Source of the DNA: Oceanobacillus zhaokaii
GTDB lineage: Bacteria > Bacillota > Bacilli > Bacillales > Amphibacillaceae
Direction of reading: 5' to 3'
DNA: 64,000 nt
Assembly (NCBI RefSeq): GCF_003352005.1
Contig: NZ_CP024848.1
Location: 3,481,001-3,545,000, forward strand
The notes below the pieces were generated by a model. It worked only from the letters and a program-made list of their open reading frames with translations. It did no database searches and was not told the origin of the DNA. Shown one piece after another: positions 42,824-52,671 of this stretch; within the stretch, counting starts at the first letter, position 1, and every line of letters starts with the position of its first letter. A program made the position numbers and the translations under genes.

Positions 42824-45598
42824 CTACTTGCTATTAAATTTGAACGTTGTTTGAACATTACTTTCTGAACCGTCAATATCGACAATAATCGTATGGACAT
42901 CTCTCTTTACTGTTTCAGTATTTTTATAATCATATTCAAAAGTCCAACTTTTGAACAATTTATCTTGATCTCCATACACACTCGAAAGTTTAAGTGAATC
43001 ATCACTTTCAAAATTAACTACCATTAATGTTACATTATCTTTTTTTAATGTAACTTCATTTGTATTAGTATTAATTACTGGTACTATGCCTGGAGCTAAA
43101 TGCCATAACAATTTGTAATTATGATTCTCATCTGAACTTATTGTATCATTTACCTGAATGGCTTGCTGTACCTTATTGTAAGCTAGATTTCTCGTATGTG
43201 TTACACCTTCATAGCGTTTATTTACCCCAGTTGCATTTGGATGATTTTCATCATCTATATTATAATCCTGCAAATAGGTACTTTCATATTTCCCATCAAC
43301 TCTTGGTAAACCTTCATTATCCACAATCAATGTATTATGTCCGAATGAAGAATATGCATATTGGGTAACTGGATCCGATAATGTGTAACTATATGGTGCT
43401 GCTTCCGTAATTATATCCTCACCATCATGATAGATCCATAAGCTTAAATCATCTGAATGCTTATGATAATTCGTATGGTATGCAGCCGTAAAGAATACAT
43501 AAGCTCCTTCCTCTGGATTTGTCCACTGATCTCTAAATACCGCGTAGCCGGCATCAGGGAATACGGCATTTGTTTCAGTAGGCATCTCGCCGGATTTGCC
43601 TTTTGTTACCGAATATTGATAATTCGCATCGTCTGGCCACATCATTGTCCGCGGCTGGTCCTTTGCATATGTATCAGCAATTAAGGGCCAGGTTCCATCC
43701 GGTTTAATAACATGGGTAGCATATTTAGCCATATTGTTGTACTTCGAATAAAACTTATTGGCCATTTCAATATCATCAAATGCATTTAGTATATCTCCGT
43801 ACGCCCGAAGTGATCCCCCAATGGTTTGGTGGTATGATGGTGAATGTTCAAGATGTACGCCATCTTCTGAAATAAGACTTTCGAAATAAGCATCCAGTCG
43901 ATTTACTGCAAGTTTATAATAATCATTCAATACTTTCTTATCATAGAAATATTTACTGAATACAATTAAGCCCTCATCTTGAAACATTCCATGATTTGTA
44001 TTCTCTGAATAAAAATCGTCATCTGCTAATAAATTGGCATGAAAAACCATTATTTCAAATAGCTCGAGTTTTTGCTTATCCGTTAATATCGACTTTCCAA
44101 CATCAAAGAAATTTACCAAAGTAGATAAACGTCTAGCTGTACCTTCATCATGCCATGCCATATTATGTTTCGGTTTGTGATACGGATTATTAATCATCCA
44201 GTCATGAATATATCCATACCCTTTTTCGATATATTTCTTATCCTCTGTAATACTATATGCCTCTGAAAGGTCATTAATAAAGAATAGCCCATGTAATTGT
44301 CTTAAAAATGATCGCTGCTGTTCATCCGCAATACCAGGCCCTTTTGTCCAATCAATGCCGTTGGAATATTCAATCGGGATGCCACCATTATAGTCATTAA
44401 ACCTTATCTTATCCTGGAGTAAATAGTTTGCTGATTCAATGGTTTCATTCTCTTTTGTATCCTGATTATCATAAGTAAATGGTGCATCAATTAAGTATTC
44501 TCGAATGGTCTTCATATGTGGGTGATTCTCTGTTTCAAATGTAACATTATTTAAATCCATCACATTTTCTGCCTCAATGAAAAGGTTTCTACCCGCAAGT
44601 TCAATTTCATACCAGTTTGCATCAACTTCTTTAATAATCGAAACTCGTTGTGCTCCTTCAACCATGGCAGCTGGACTTGTATCCTTAGTAGAAGCATAGA
44701 CCGGAGAATCGATTAGGGTGAATAAGGTTCCTATTATTTCATTATTCTTATATTCAGATGTTGCTGGTTTGGTTGCCGCCTTCCAAATATAGCCAACTTC
44801 ACTCCCATATTTCACTTTATGCCAGTTCCCATAGTCTTCGATTCTTTCGAAGATGTTCTCTGCCATTAATGTTGCGACTCTAATCTGTTTTCCATCTTTT
44901 ATCACTGATAATGACGCATTCTCAGTCAACATAAAGGCATTATCGTCTTCAGTAAAATTATCGATGAATGCACTACTTTTACTTACGTAGCCAATTCTGC
45001 CAGCGAACAGAATTCGCCACCATTTTCCATAATCACTAACAATAGAGTATGTTTGACCCTTATCAATTGTTCCAAACGCTTTTAATTGACCAGAGCTATT
45101 ATCATAAACTACCAGATCTTTAGCTGCCTTAAAAGAATCAGAAGTTGGCTTACAGTCTTTACCTAGATTCTGAAGATATTCGGCCGTTGCTGGCGCAGTG
45201 TTTTCTTTATACACATACCCATAATAATTATCAAACTGAATCTTATGCCAGTTGCCATAATCACCTGTAATTGGATATACTTGGCCTTTTGTAAGTGTCC
45301 CTACCTGCTCTAACTCACCAGAACGATTATCATAGATAGGTAAATTACTTGTTAATACTTGAAAATAACCTACCGTACTATTACTAACATTAGATTTCTC
45401 CACTGTTTCAACCCTATCTCCAACTATTATTTCGGTTGATTCCGATACATCTTCACCTTTATGGATATTTTCTTCTGCATTGACTTCATCTATAGGTAAA
45501 GCCAGCTTGGATCCTCCATCACATGCGAATTTATAAGATTGAAAAAATCCTAATAACAACATAACCAAAGCTACAACAATATAACCTATCTTTTTCAA
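42824..45598 (-). CDS. Heparinase II/III-family polysaccharide lyase with SH3-like repeats
   Basis: A 924-residue exported protein with signal peptide about 1-22. Residues about 70-345 contain four SH3-like repeats (for example VYPITGDYGNWHKIQFDNYY, IFERIEDYGNWHKVKY), typical of wall-binding modules. Residues about 350-640 form the alpha-toroid domain, with catalytic-type Asn/His in NTNHGMFQDEG (about 533) and Tyr in HSPSYHQT (about 584). The C-terminal beta-domain has HKHSDDLSLWIYH (about 713). Family members cleave uronic-acid polysaccharides by elimination. As the locus encodes a WecC-like uronate-forming dehydrogenase, the lyase may trim or recycle the organism's own polymer. It lies 22 bases after the epimerase gene, in one operon. 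Confidence 0.85.
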   Translation of the reverse strand: MKKIGYIVVALVMLLLGFFQSYKFACDGGSKLALPIDEVNAEENIHKGEDVSESTEIIVGDRVETVEKSNVSNSTVGYFQVLTSNLPIYDNRSGELEQVGTLTKGQVYPITGDYGNWHKIQFDNYYGYVYKENTAPATAEYLQNLGKDCKPTSDSFKAAKDLVVYDNSSGQLKAFGTIDKGQTYSIVSDYGKWWRILFAGRIGYVSKSSAFIDNFTEDDNAFMLTENASLSVIKDGKQIRVATLMAENIFERIEDYGNWHKVKYGSEVGYIWKAATKPATSEYKNNEIIGTLFTLIDSPVYASTKDTSPAAMVEGAQRVSIIKEVDANWYEIELAGRNLFIEAENVMDLNNVTFETENHPHMKTIREYLIDAPFTYDNQDTKENETIESANYLLQDKIRFNDYNGGIPIEYSNGIDWTKGPGIADEQQRSFLRQLHGLFFINDLSEAYSITEDKKYIEKGYGYIHDWMINNPYHKPKHNMAWHDEGTARRLSTLVNFFDVGKSILTDKQKLELFEIMVFHANLLADDDFYSENTNHGMFQDEGLIVFSKYFYDKKVLNDYYKLAVNRLDAYFESLISEDGVHLEHSPSYHQTIGGSLRAYGDILNAFDDIEMANKFYSKYNNMAKYATHVIKPDGTWPLIADTYAKDQPRTMMWPDDANYQYSVTKGKSGEMPTETNAVFPDAGYAVFRDQWTNPEEGAYVFFTAAYHTNYHKHSDDLSLWIYHDGEDIITEAAPYSYTLSDPVTQYAYSSFGHNTLIVDNEGLPRVDGKYESTYLQDYNIDDENHPNATGVNKRYEGVTHTRNLAYNKVQQAIQVNDTISSDENHNYKLLWHLAPGIVPVINTNTNEVTLKKDNVTLMVVNFESDDSLKLSSVYGDQDKLFKSWTFEYDYKNTETVKRDVHTIIVDIDGSESNVQTTFKFNSK

Positions 45599-45620
45599 GT
45601 GACCCCCACTTTTCAGTTAA

Positions 45621-46547
45621 TTACTTTTCCTCTTTATCAATAACATGCGTTACAGTTTGTTTTAATCCTTCTTCCAACGTCATCTTTGGCTCCCAGTTAA
45701 GTTCTTTTAAAGTTAATTCGTTTGAGAGAATGCTATGCCTTATGTCCCCTTCTCTGCTCGGTTCATATATAGGTTCTACAGCAACACCATAGATACCTTT
45801 AAAGAATTGGAAGAGCTGTTCTATTGTCGTTTGTTTATTACAAGATACATTATAAATCCCATTTTCAGAATCAATTGCTGCTATGTTTGCTTCAGCAACA
45901 TCATCAACGTAAATAAAGTCTCGGGTTTGCAAGCCATCTCCAAAGATAATCGGCGTTTTATTTCTTCTAAAGTATTGATCAAAGATAGATACAACTCCAC
46001 CCTCACCAAGTGACGTTTGTTTTGGACCGTATACGTTCGCGTAACGAAGAATCGTATAATTTAGTCCGTACAGACTATGTGCTAATTGTAAATACTTCTC
46101 AACGGAGTATTTTGATAAACCATATGGTGATGTCGGATTAGCAGCAGTAGTTTCCGTAATTGGAAGCTGCTTAGGATCACCATAAATAGCTGCAGATGAT
46201 GCGAAAATCATTTTTTTAACACCATATTTATTTGCTAAATCAATTAAATGGACTGAGCCGAGAATATTTATCTTTGTATCTGATGTAATATCTTCAATCG
46301 ATACTGGTACACTTGTTTGTGCTGCTTGATGGATAATGCATTGAAATGCATTGTTTTTAAATACTTCCTCGATTTCAGGTTCATTAATATCATGAACATG
46401 TAATGTTACCTTGTCTAAATCGATATTTTCTTTTTTTCCAGTAGACAAATTATCAATTACATGCACGTTATAATTCTTGTTTACTAGTTTCTCCACTATT
46501 TTCGAACCAATAAATCCGCATCCGCCTGTAACTAAAATATCTACCAT
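45621..46547 (-). CDS. NAD-dependent sugar epimerase/dehydratase (GalE-like)
   Basis: A 308-residue short-chain dehydrogenase-type enzyme counted from the ATG at 46547; GGAGG lies seven bases upstream, and the longer frame begins with a TTG overlapping it. The NAD-binding loop is TGGCGFIGS (7-15). The catalytic Tyr-x-x-x-Lys is in SPYGLSKYS, with SSAAIYG before it. It is closest in pattern to UDP-glucose or UDP-GlcNAc 4-epimerases. It probably makes a nucleotide sugar for the polymer built in this locus. It is followed after 22 bases by the lyase gene. Confidence 0.85.
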   Translation of the reverse strand: MVDILVTGGCGFIGSKIVEKLVNKNYNVHVIDNLSTGKKENIDLDKVTLHVHDINEPEIEEVFKNNAFQCIIHQAAQTSVPVSIEDITSDTKINILGSVHLIDLANKYGVKKMIFASSAAIYGDPKQLPITETTAANPTSPYGLSKYSVEKYLQLAHSLYGLNYTILRYANVYGPKQTSLGEGGVVSIFDQYFRRNKTPIIFGDGLQTRDFIYVDDVAEANIAAIDSENGIYNVSCNKQTTIEQLFQFFKGIYGVAVEPIYEPSREGDIRHSILSNELTLKELNWEPKMTLEEGLKQTVTHVIDKEEK

Positions 46548-46575
46548 AAAAAAATCCTCCAATTACTTTAATTAG

Positions 46576-46609
46576 AAAACTAAGATTTTAGGTAGCAATC
46601 TTAGTTTTT
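46576..46609 (-). repeat. Hairpin in the epimerase leader, short form of the 51265/62320 repeat
   Basis: AAAACTAAGATT pairs with AATCTTAGTTTT. Its AGAAAACTAAG start is the same as the start of the repeat at 62322-62415 and of the minus strand of 51265-51598. It lies about 29 bases before the epimerase start codon and has no gene-ending position, so it is a leader hairpin rather than a terminator of a visible gene. Confidence 0.5.
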
Positions 46610-46618
46610 GTTTATTTG

Positions 46619-46989
46619 TTAAACTGTTGATGATTGCTCACAGGCCTGTCGCTCCGGAAATACACTGCGCTTTCCGCGGGCGGCTGGTGAGCCTACTTGT
46701 GCTGTCGCACTTCGTAGTCTCACCGAGGCCTTTCCTCCCGCAGGAGTCTCCGTGTATTTCCTCCGCTCAGAATTGAGCGATTGCTATCGTTTTTCAATCT
46801 CTGATGATTTTAGATGAGAAGGCAATTTTTCTCTCATGGCTTTTGATTGTAGCGGAGGACAGGAGACTACTACAGGAAAAGCAACGGCTAAAGAACCACC
46901 GAAAGTCGTTTTCTTCTGTTGGAGCAGACCGCGTTGCCCTCGCGAAAGTCAGCAGCTTAAATCAACATTACACCTAGTTTACAGTTTAT
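46619..46989 (+). repeat. MITE-like repeat, copy B
   Basis: Left end TTAAACTG and right end TACAGTTTATAA are inverted copies of each other over about eight bases. The core (GTCGCTCC, AAATACACT, CTTTCCGCGGG, CTTCCTCCCGCAGGAGTC, GTGTATTT) is shared with copies A, C and D. This copy keeps the second half, with AGCGGAGGACA and ATCAACATTACACCTA. It occupies the gap between the 47022-49151 stop and the epimerase leader. Confidence 0.75.
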
Positions 46990-47021
46990 AATACCACGCT
47001 ATATTTGAAGAGCAATAAACT

Positions 47022-49151
47022 TTATTGATCTGTCTCAGTAAATATCAATTCATCAAATAATTTCACTCTTGAGTCATAGTCAAAGCGTTTTGGATATGCT
47101 TTTAAGTCATATCCATCTATCAATGTCTTGTAATTTTCAATCTTGTCAACTGCTTGGTCTACTGTTTCTGCAACGAATCTGGATGGATAGGCTGTCTCTG
47201 CTCCCGGCCAGTGGTATACAATTGGCACAGCGCCACTTGCCATTCCCTCCATTGGTGATACGTGGGACCCTTCAATATCACTCGTTGATAAAACAAAGTT
47301 TATTTTTCGGAGCCATTCATCCACATCATTTCCATGAGGGTCGAAAATGACGTTTCGTTTCCAAGCAGCAGTTTCAATTCGTTCAAAAACTTCCTCAAAG
47401 AAAATTCTTTCTTCATCACGTCCCATTAACCAAGGCAAATCTTGTGGGTTTTTACTCTTAATATATAGTTTATATTGAGGGTTTTTAATCCAGAGCTGTT
47501 CAAATATATCTAATGCACGGTCTAGTCTTTTCAGTTTGGGTAAGATGCCGATGATACCTAGATTGTACTCGACATTTTTTAATTTGGCTTTATCGAAACG
47601 TCTGTAATCAATCATATTCTCAATAATAATCATTTTCTCCCTCGGAACTTGTTTTAATCGATTAAATTCCTCGAATAAGTGCGGAACAATCACGATTACC
47701 TTTTCCACATTGTGATAGTTTATGGAAGGAAGGAAAGGTGTATCGATTTCTTGTCGATGTATACGAACGAACAATTTCTGCCCTCTTCGCTTATTCTTTG
47801 AATACCAAACGGCATTCCCAAGTCCCCACTCACAGAAGATAATATCGGCTAGCTGCAGCATTTCTTCACTATGGTCAATATCATGCTCATTATGGCCATC
47901 CCACTTATCAATTAACACATTAATAGTTGGATCTTCTTCACACTTTTTAATATACCAATTCAGGAATTTAAAATCATGGCCCGCAAAGAGAATTGTCGTT
48001 TTCTTTTTATTAAACATCCATAGCCTGCTAAGTACTTGCTTACTTACCCTGGAAATTTGATAATCCTCACTTGCAACATAACATTTTAAAGCAGCATTCT
48101 TATAGATTTCCTTATCTTCAAAAGCTAATAGTAATTTTTGATATAACTCTTCTTCATTATTAGCGAATAGCGGATAATCCTTTCCTAATAATGCCTCATA
48201 TTGCGCTGTTCTTCTGGCGATTATCGGTTTACCGTTTATCCCATATTCCAAGAACTTCGTTGATAGCTCTAAACTGTGGTCATTGTCAATTTCCTCTGAA
48301 CGGTATGCAAACCCGACATCAGATGATTGAATAAAATTAACCGACTCTTCGCGGCTAACTGTCCCAATCCAGTTTAATCCATTTGTTGTTTTTAATTTAT
48401 CTAAAATAATATTTTTACGTTCTTTTAATTCACCTTGAAATTTATCTCCTGCTACGTTCAATGTAATAGCATTATTTTTTTCGTTTACCTTTTGGAAAAC
48501 ATCAATCATTTCTTCCGTTTTCCATTCCTTTGCGAATTTTCCTGCATAAACGATTGAATAATTCTTTATGCCAATTACTGGTGGTCGTTCAATATCTACT
48601 ACAGTTGGGTGCAATATAATGAACTTTTCACCATCTACTTTCAGCATTTTCATTAAGTATTGCTTCATTTCCTCTGTTTGTACAAACACATTAGGGTAGG
48701 TCTTGTATACCTTTCTGAAAAAGGTTTTTTCACTACGGCCCACTTTCTTTGCGTCATGTGTAAAATCTGTAATATAAGGTATCTGTTTTGATTTATATGA
48801 TTTCTTTAATGATTCCTCAGTTAAATGTTTTCCTCTAGTAATAATTATGTCGTAATCATTTTTATTGTTCAAGGTTTCAATTACACTTGTTGCATCTTTG
48901 ACCGTTAGTCTGTTTTCATTCTCAAATTTCCTGCTTTCAAAAAGCTTAAAAGGCTCAACAACTGTAATACTATTTATATCCTTAATATTCGCGATGACAT
49001 GCTTTCTTTTTATTGGCGCCTTCAGTAATAACGTCACATCCACTTTCTGATCCAGTGACAACATGTTAATGAGCGACGTTAGCCAGATAGCGGACCCGTC
49101 CATAATGTTCAGGTCCTGATCGCCATAAACCAAAATTTTTAATCGTTTCAC
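47022..49151 (-). CDS. Large two-domain glycosyltransferase (GT-B fold, tandem)
   Basis: A 709-residue cytoplasmic protein. The start is the GTG at 49151: GGGAGG lies just before it and the GTGA overlaps the stop codon of the upstream gene, showing coupling. The N-terminal half (about 1-370) and C-terminal half (about 385-709) each look like a GT4 glycosyltransferase. The C-terminal half has the donor-binding acid pair EGSHVSPME (E-x7-E) and ASGAVPIVYHWPG. The C-terminal half is strongly similar to that of the 57842-59905 gene, while the N-terminal halves are diverged. It is the second gene of a two-gene module that also occurs at 62283-57842. Confidence 0.75.
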   Translation of the reverse strand: MKRLKILVYGDQDLNIMDGSAIWLTSLINMLSLDQKVDVTLLLKAPIKRKHVIANIKDINSITVVEPFKLFESRKFENENRLTVKDATSVIETLNNKNDYDIIITRGKHLTEESLKKSYKSKQIPYITDFTHDAKKVGRSEKTFFRKVYKTYPNVFVQTEEMKQYLMKMLKVDGEKFIILHPTVVDIERPPVIGIKNYSIVYAGKFAKEWKTEEMIDVFQKVNEKNNAITLNVAGDKFQGELKERKNIILDKLKTTNGLNWIGTVSREESVNFIQSSDVGFAYRSEEIDNDHSLELSTKFLEYGINGKPIIARRTAQYEALLGKDYPLFANNEEELYQKLLLAFEDKEIYKNAALKCYVASEDYQISRVSKQVLSRLWMFNKKKTTILFAGHDFKFLNWYIKKCEEDPTINVLIDKWDGHNEHDIDHSEEMLQLADIIFCEWGLGNAVWYSKNKRRGQKLFVRIHRQEIDTPFLPSINYHNVEKVIVIVPHLFEEFNRLKQVPREKMIIIENMIDYRRFDKAKLKNVEYNLGIIGILPKLKRLDRALDIFEQLWIKNPQYKLYIKSKNPQDLPWLMGRDEERIFFEEVFERIETAAWKRNVIFDPHGNDVDEWLRKINFVLSTSDIEGSHVSPMEGMASGAVPIVYHWPGAETAYPSRFVAETVDQAVDKIENYKTLIDGYDLKAYPKRFDYDSRVKLFDELIFTETDQ

Positions 49152-51253
49152 GATTCGTCCTCCCAATTTAACTTAATACTAAATTGATCGCTGCTATAAA
49201 TATTTGCTCCATGCTCCTTGAAGAGTGATTCGATTAATTCTTCTTCATTAAACAATATTCTTTCTAGTGGGACCTTCTTCAATATATCTCGTTTATAAAG
49301 CCCTGTACCTTTCATAATGCTATCAACGAATTCATACTCGAATGGTGCATAATGATAATTACTGCCAGTTGAAACGGACTTCTTACCGATGATATCTCCA
49401 CCTGAGTATGTACTGGCATGTACAAGATCTTCTAGATAATATGTTCCATACTCATCTTCGAGATTCATCACAGCAACATAGTTCGTTTCAATGAGTTCTG
49501 AAACATCTTTATACTTCGCAGCATAATCTCTAAGGTATGTACGAACATTATCATTGTTATAATTATTTAATAATGATTCATAGCCTTCAAATAATGAAAT
49601 AATCAACACAGCTTTTATATTTTGATAGGACTGTTGCTCTAGTATATCCAGGGCTTTGTGGAATTCCGCCATATTATTGATAGAGAACATTGCCGTTACG
49701 TCCCTATCGATTGGTTGATAGCGAATCTTCATCTTACCCAATATGTATTCTAATCGATGTAAGTACGTATGATGACGGTAAATTTCTCTAATACCTCGCA
49801 TCGCTAATTCCCTGTATGACTTATCATCTGTCATCAGGTTATTTATTCTCGTCTTTAATTGTTGTTCATTCTCAGAGATTACAACGATATCACTAAAGGT
49901 CTTCTTTATCCCTGTAGAATAACTGCTGACAATCGGTGTTCCGCATGCGAGTCCCTCAAATACTCTTCTAGAGAACATTGTCGGCGATGCTTTGACACTA
50001 TTCACATTCAAGATTAATCGATAATCTTTATATGCTTTATATATCTCGCTATACTTTAGTGTACCAACAATATTTTCGCGTAACTTCTCAGGAAACATGA
50101 AATGTGAATCACCAGATTTATTTCGTTCATAGTTACGGTCAAATATTTCTAATCCAAATTCTTTAGCAATGTCCAGCATTTTATCCATATCTTTTCTTCG
50201 GTCTGGATGACGATTCGCATAATATGAACCAGCAAATGAAATTTTATTTTTCTTCACCTTGTTAATCGATGTTGGATTATGCTCTTTCGGATTTGCTGCA
50301 AATTGCATGGAGTATACTCTGCCATGACCAACTGCTTGCTTATATTGATAAATGATATTTGCATCCGTTGTGAAGACATAGTCAAATAAAGAAGCTGCAC
50401 CAATAAATTTCTCAAAATGAATTGGGTCTTCTTTATTCCAGAAAGCCGTCGGGATGTTATTGCGCTTACACCATGAAATTAAGTCTCTCAGCTTTTTATT
50501 TCGATTATTGTTATTGTATTTTCCTATTTGAAACTCCCAGCTTCCGAAATTCCCTCTCCATGCGGATTCAACCATTAATAAATCCGGTCTGTTCTGGGAA
50601 AGAACCGTTCGCCAGTTGTCAGGTGTAAAAGTAATGAGTGAGATGTTGTCACCAAAACTTTCCATGGAAAACTCATCGAAGATACAAGCCATTTTAATAT
50701 CACTGATTTTCTTAAATCTGGATTGTTGAACAGATACTGGCTCTTGTGCAGAAATATAGTCCTGTATCATCTTAAAATTAGTGATTAATACTTCCCCTTT
50801 ACCACTAATCCGAATTGCAACTCTAACACTTTTCGTTTTTGGATGAATATTTATCTCTGTTTCCTTATTAATAAAGATGCGATTTGTTTTTAGTTTTTTC
50901 CCATTTGCGCCATATTCAATAATATAAACGGTTGTTTTAATATTATTTGGAGTCTTACCAGACACCCTAACAACGGTATCTTTTTCCAGACTTATTTTCT
51001 TCTTATTTTTGGGACCACGTCTAAAATTTGTACTTGTCTCAAAAAGAGATAAATAACTAACTTTATTTCTTCTTGATTCTATGATCATTTTGCGTTCTTC
51101 AATATGAACCCGGAGATCTCGCTTTTTATAATTCCAATTTCTAAGCTGAAAAAACTCCCGAGTCACATATGCTAATGGATTCTCGCTATTTGTATTTTCC
51201 GATTGATTAAGATTTTCGATTATACTTTTAACTTTACCAAACATATCAATCAA
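49148..51253 (-). CDS. Large multi-domain protein with CgeB-like glycosyltransferase domain
   Basis: A 701-residue protein. The first 170 residues are a beta-rich region (YLSLFETSTNFRRG; RVAIRISGKGEV) that I cannot assign. Residues about 190-510 resemble CgeB/DUF3880 glycosyltransferases (RPDLLMVESAWRG; NKISFAGSYYANRHPDRR; FEGLACGTPIVSS). The last 190 residues (MFSINNMAEFHKALDILEQQ) look like a degenerate GT-A-type fold. The first codon is TTG; an ATG nine bases further in (51244) is an alternative start. It overlaps the next glycosyltransferase gene by four bases. A paralog is at 60301-62283. The acceptor is unknown. Confidence 0.65.
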   Translation of the reverse strand: MIDMFGKVKSIIENLNQSENTNSENPLAYVTREFFQLRNWNYKKRDLRVHIEERKMIIESRRNKVSYLSLFETSTNFRRGPKNKKKISLEKDTVVRVSGKTPNNIKTTVYIIEYGANGKKLKTNRIFINKETEINIHPKTKSVRVAIRISGKGEVLITNFKMIQDYISAQEPVSVQQSRFKKISDIKMACIFDEFSMESFGDNISLITFTPDNWRTVLSQNRPDLLMVESAWRGNFGSWEFQIGKYNNNNRNKKLRDLISWCKRNNIPTAFWNKEDPIHFEKFIGAASLFDYVFTTDANIIYQYKQAVGHGRVYSMQFAANPKEHNPTSINKVKKNKISFAGSYYANRHPDRRKDMDKMLDIAKEFGLEIFDRNYERNKSGDSHFMFPEKLRENIVGTLKYSEIYKAYKDYRLILNVNSVKASPTMFSRRVFEGLACGTPIVSSYSTGIKKTFSDIVVISENEQQLKTRINNLMTDDKSYRELAMRGIREIYRHHTYLHRLEYILGKMKIRYQPIDRDVTAMFSINNMAEFHKALDILEQQSYQNIKAVLIISLFEGYESLLNNYNNDNVRTYLRDYAAKYKDVSELIETNYVAVMNLEDEYGTYYLEDLVHASTYSGGDIIGKKSVSTGSNYHYAPFEYEFVDSIMKGTGLYKRDILKKVPLERILFNEEELIESLFKEHGANIYSSDQFSIKLNWEDES

Positions 51254-51264
51254 ACCCTTATGAG

Positions 51265-51598
51265 TATTTTTTGGTAGTTAAGAAAGTATAAAAACTTTCT
51301 TACTACATAAGTGGGGCCTACAGGATGTAGGTCAGTTCGGAATTGCGACAAATGTTTTCGATGGGACGAGTAACCGCAGTCCCAAAGGTTTTCGATGGGA
51401 CGAGTAACCGCAGTCCCAAAGGTTTTCGATGGGACGAGTAACCGCAGTCCCAAAGGTTTTCGATGGGACGAGTAACCGCAGTCCCAAAGGTTTTCGATGG
51501 GACGAGTAACCGCAGTCCCAGAACGTCGCGTTTTTAACCGAACTTCCCCTAAGGCTGTCACTAAAATCTTGGTCAAACCTCAGTTTTCTAAAAACTTA
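51265..51598 (-). repeat. Interspersed repeat carrying a 34-bp tandem array
   Basis: Both ends match, in opposite orientation, the sequence at 62322-62415: near one end AGAAAACTGAGGTTTGA and GTGACAGCC, near the other ATGTAGTAAGAAAGTTTTTA and CTTAACTACC. The copy at 62322 lacks the middle. Here the middle holds the array 51354-51523 and TTCCGAACTGACC. The element lies directly between the tagH stop codon and the start of the 51253 gene. Confidence 0.65.
51354..51523. repeat. Tandem array of five 34-bp hairpin-forming units
   Basis: Units start at 51354, 51388, 51422, 51456 and 51490 and are identical apart from the outer ends. Each unit contains TGGGAC and GTCCCA as inverted arms around GAGTAACCGCA, followed by AAAGGTTTTCGA. 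There are no spacers between units and no cas genes nearby, so it is not a CRISPR array. The exact identity points to recent expansion or active homogenisation. Confidence 0.95.
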
Positions 51599-52516
51599 AT
51601 ATCCCATTAATAAAAGAATTGTAAAGGCGACAACTGGGAGTACAGCTAACGTATTCTTAATAATTTGGGATGTTCTTTCTTTTCTAGTCCTTACTTCTCT
51701 TTTCTTGATTACGTCACTGTATCGGTATTGCTTACCTAACATTTCCTTTTTGTAGGCTTTCTTTTCATCATTCGACAATTTATTAAACCAGTTGGTGAAC
51801 TTTTGATAGTTATCTACAACTGTTGTAGAATCACCAATTTCTTTAAGAGCACCATAATCCAGCCATATGACACGGTCACAGAACTGCTTCATTTGACCAG
51901 CAGAATGACTGACGAAAAAGATGGTTTTTCCTTGTTTTTTGAACTCATTCATTTTATTTAAACACTTCTGCGCAAACGTGGAATCACCAACTGAAAGTGC
52001 CTCATCGATAATTAAGATATCTGGATCGGTGTGTACCGATATAGCAAAGCCTAAGCGTGATTTCATCCCGCTTGAATAGTCCTTTACTGGTTGGTTGATA
52101 TATCCACCTATATCTGCAAAGTCGATAATATCAGGAGTAACCTCTTTAATTTTCTCCTTCGAAAGACCGTGCATCATACATTTAAGCTCGATATTTTCCA
52201 TTCCAGTGAGGCTTCCATTTAATCCAGCAGAAATCGCGATGATTGATGTTTCCCCATTAATCTCTATTTCTCCTTCAGTGGCCTGAATCACCCCGCCAAT
52301 AATATTAGACAGGGTTGATTTACCAGAACCATTCAGTCCAACTAACCCAATGGACTCTCCCTCATAGACTTCAAATGAAATATCGCTTAAAGCAATAAAT
52401 TCTTTAAACTTTTTCTTAGATGATGATAGAGAGAATAAATTCAGTATTTTTTCAGACCGCTTCGCATGAAGTTCGAAGGTTTTATAGACATTCGTAAACT
52501 TTACTTTCGTTTTCAT
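51596..52516 (-). CDS. tagH: Teichoic acid ABC exporter, ATP-binding protein
   Basis: A 306-residue ATPase counted from the ATG at 52516, preceded by AAGGAGC; upstream in-frame sequence is repeat DNA. Walker A is GLNGSGKST (60-68), the signature is [11 protein letters not shown] (146-156), Walker B is DILIIDEA (166-173). A basic region is followed by a single membrane span at the C-terminus ([14 protein letters not shown]), a short version of the TagH extension. With TagG it should flip the finished lipid-linked wall polymer across the membrane. A repeat element (52550-52669) lies between it and tagG. Confidence 0.92.
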   Translation of the reverse strand: MKTKVKFTNVYKTFELHAKRSEKILNLFSLSSSKKKFKEFIALSDISFEVYEGESIGLVGLNGSGKSTLSNIIGGVIQATEGEIEINGETSIIAISAGLNGSLTGMENIELKCMMHGLSKEKIKEVTPDIIDFADIGGYINQPVKDYSSGMKSRLGFAISVHTDPDILIIDEALSVGDSTFAQKCLNKMNEFKKQGKTIFFVSHSAGQMKQFCDRVIWLDYGALKEIGDSTTVVDNYQKFTNWFNKLSNDEKKAYKKEMLGKQYRYSDVIKKREVRTRKERTSQIIKNTLAVLPVVAFTILLLMGY

Positions 52517-52549
52517 TATTAAAAGCTCCTTGTTAATTAGATAAGAAAA

Positions 52550-52669
52550 TATAAAAATTTCCCTATTAAAACTCTTGTGAATTAGGCCGCGTACAGCTCC
52601 AGCGCCTGTGCTACTAGCGAGACTTCTCTCACTTACGTACACAGCACAAACTAGCTTTTAGCTTTTGTT
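52550..52669 (-). repeat. Interspersed repeat, copy 2 (short form)
   Basis: Same family as 27580-27889: shared TATAAAAATTTCCCTATT, CCAGCGCC, GAGACTTC, AAACTAGCTTT and AGCTTTTGTT. The end touches the tagG stop codon exactly as copy 1 touches the amidase stop codon. Here the element separates tagG from tagH within what would otherwise be one operon. Confidence 0.65.
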
Positions 52670-52671
52670 CA

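Noticed and set aside
51354..51523. Possible CRISPR array
   Set aside because: The 34-bp units follow each other directly with no spacers, and no cas genes are present.
51250..51576. 108-codon open frame on the minus strand
   Set aside because: It is only the translation of the 34-bp tandem array; since 34 is not a multiple of three the frame rotates, and the peptide repeats every 34 residues.
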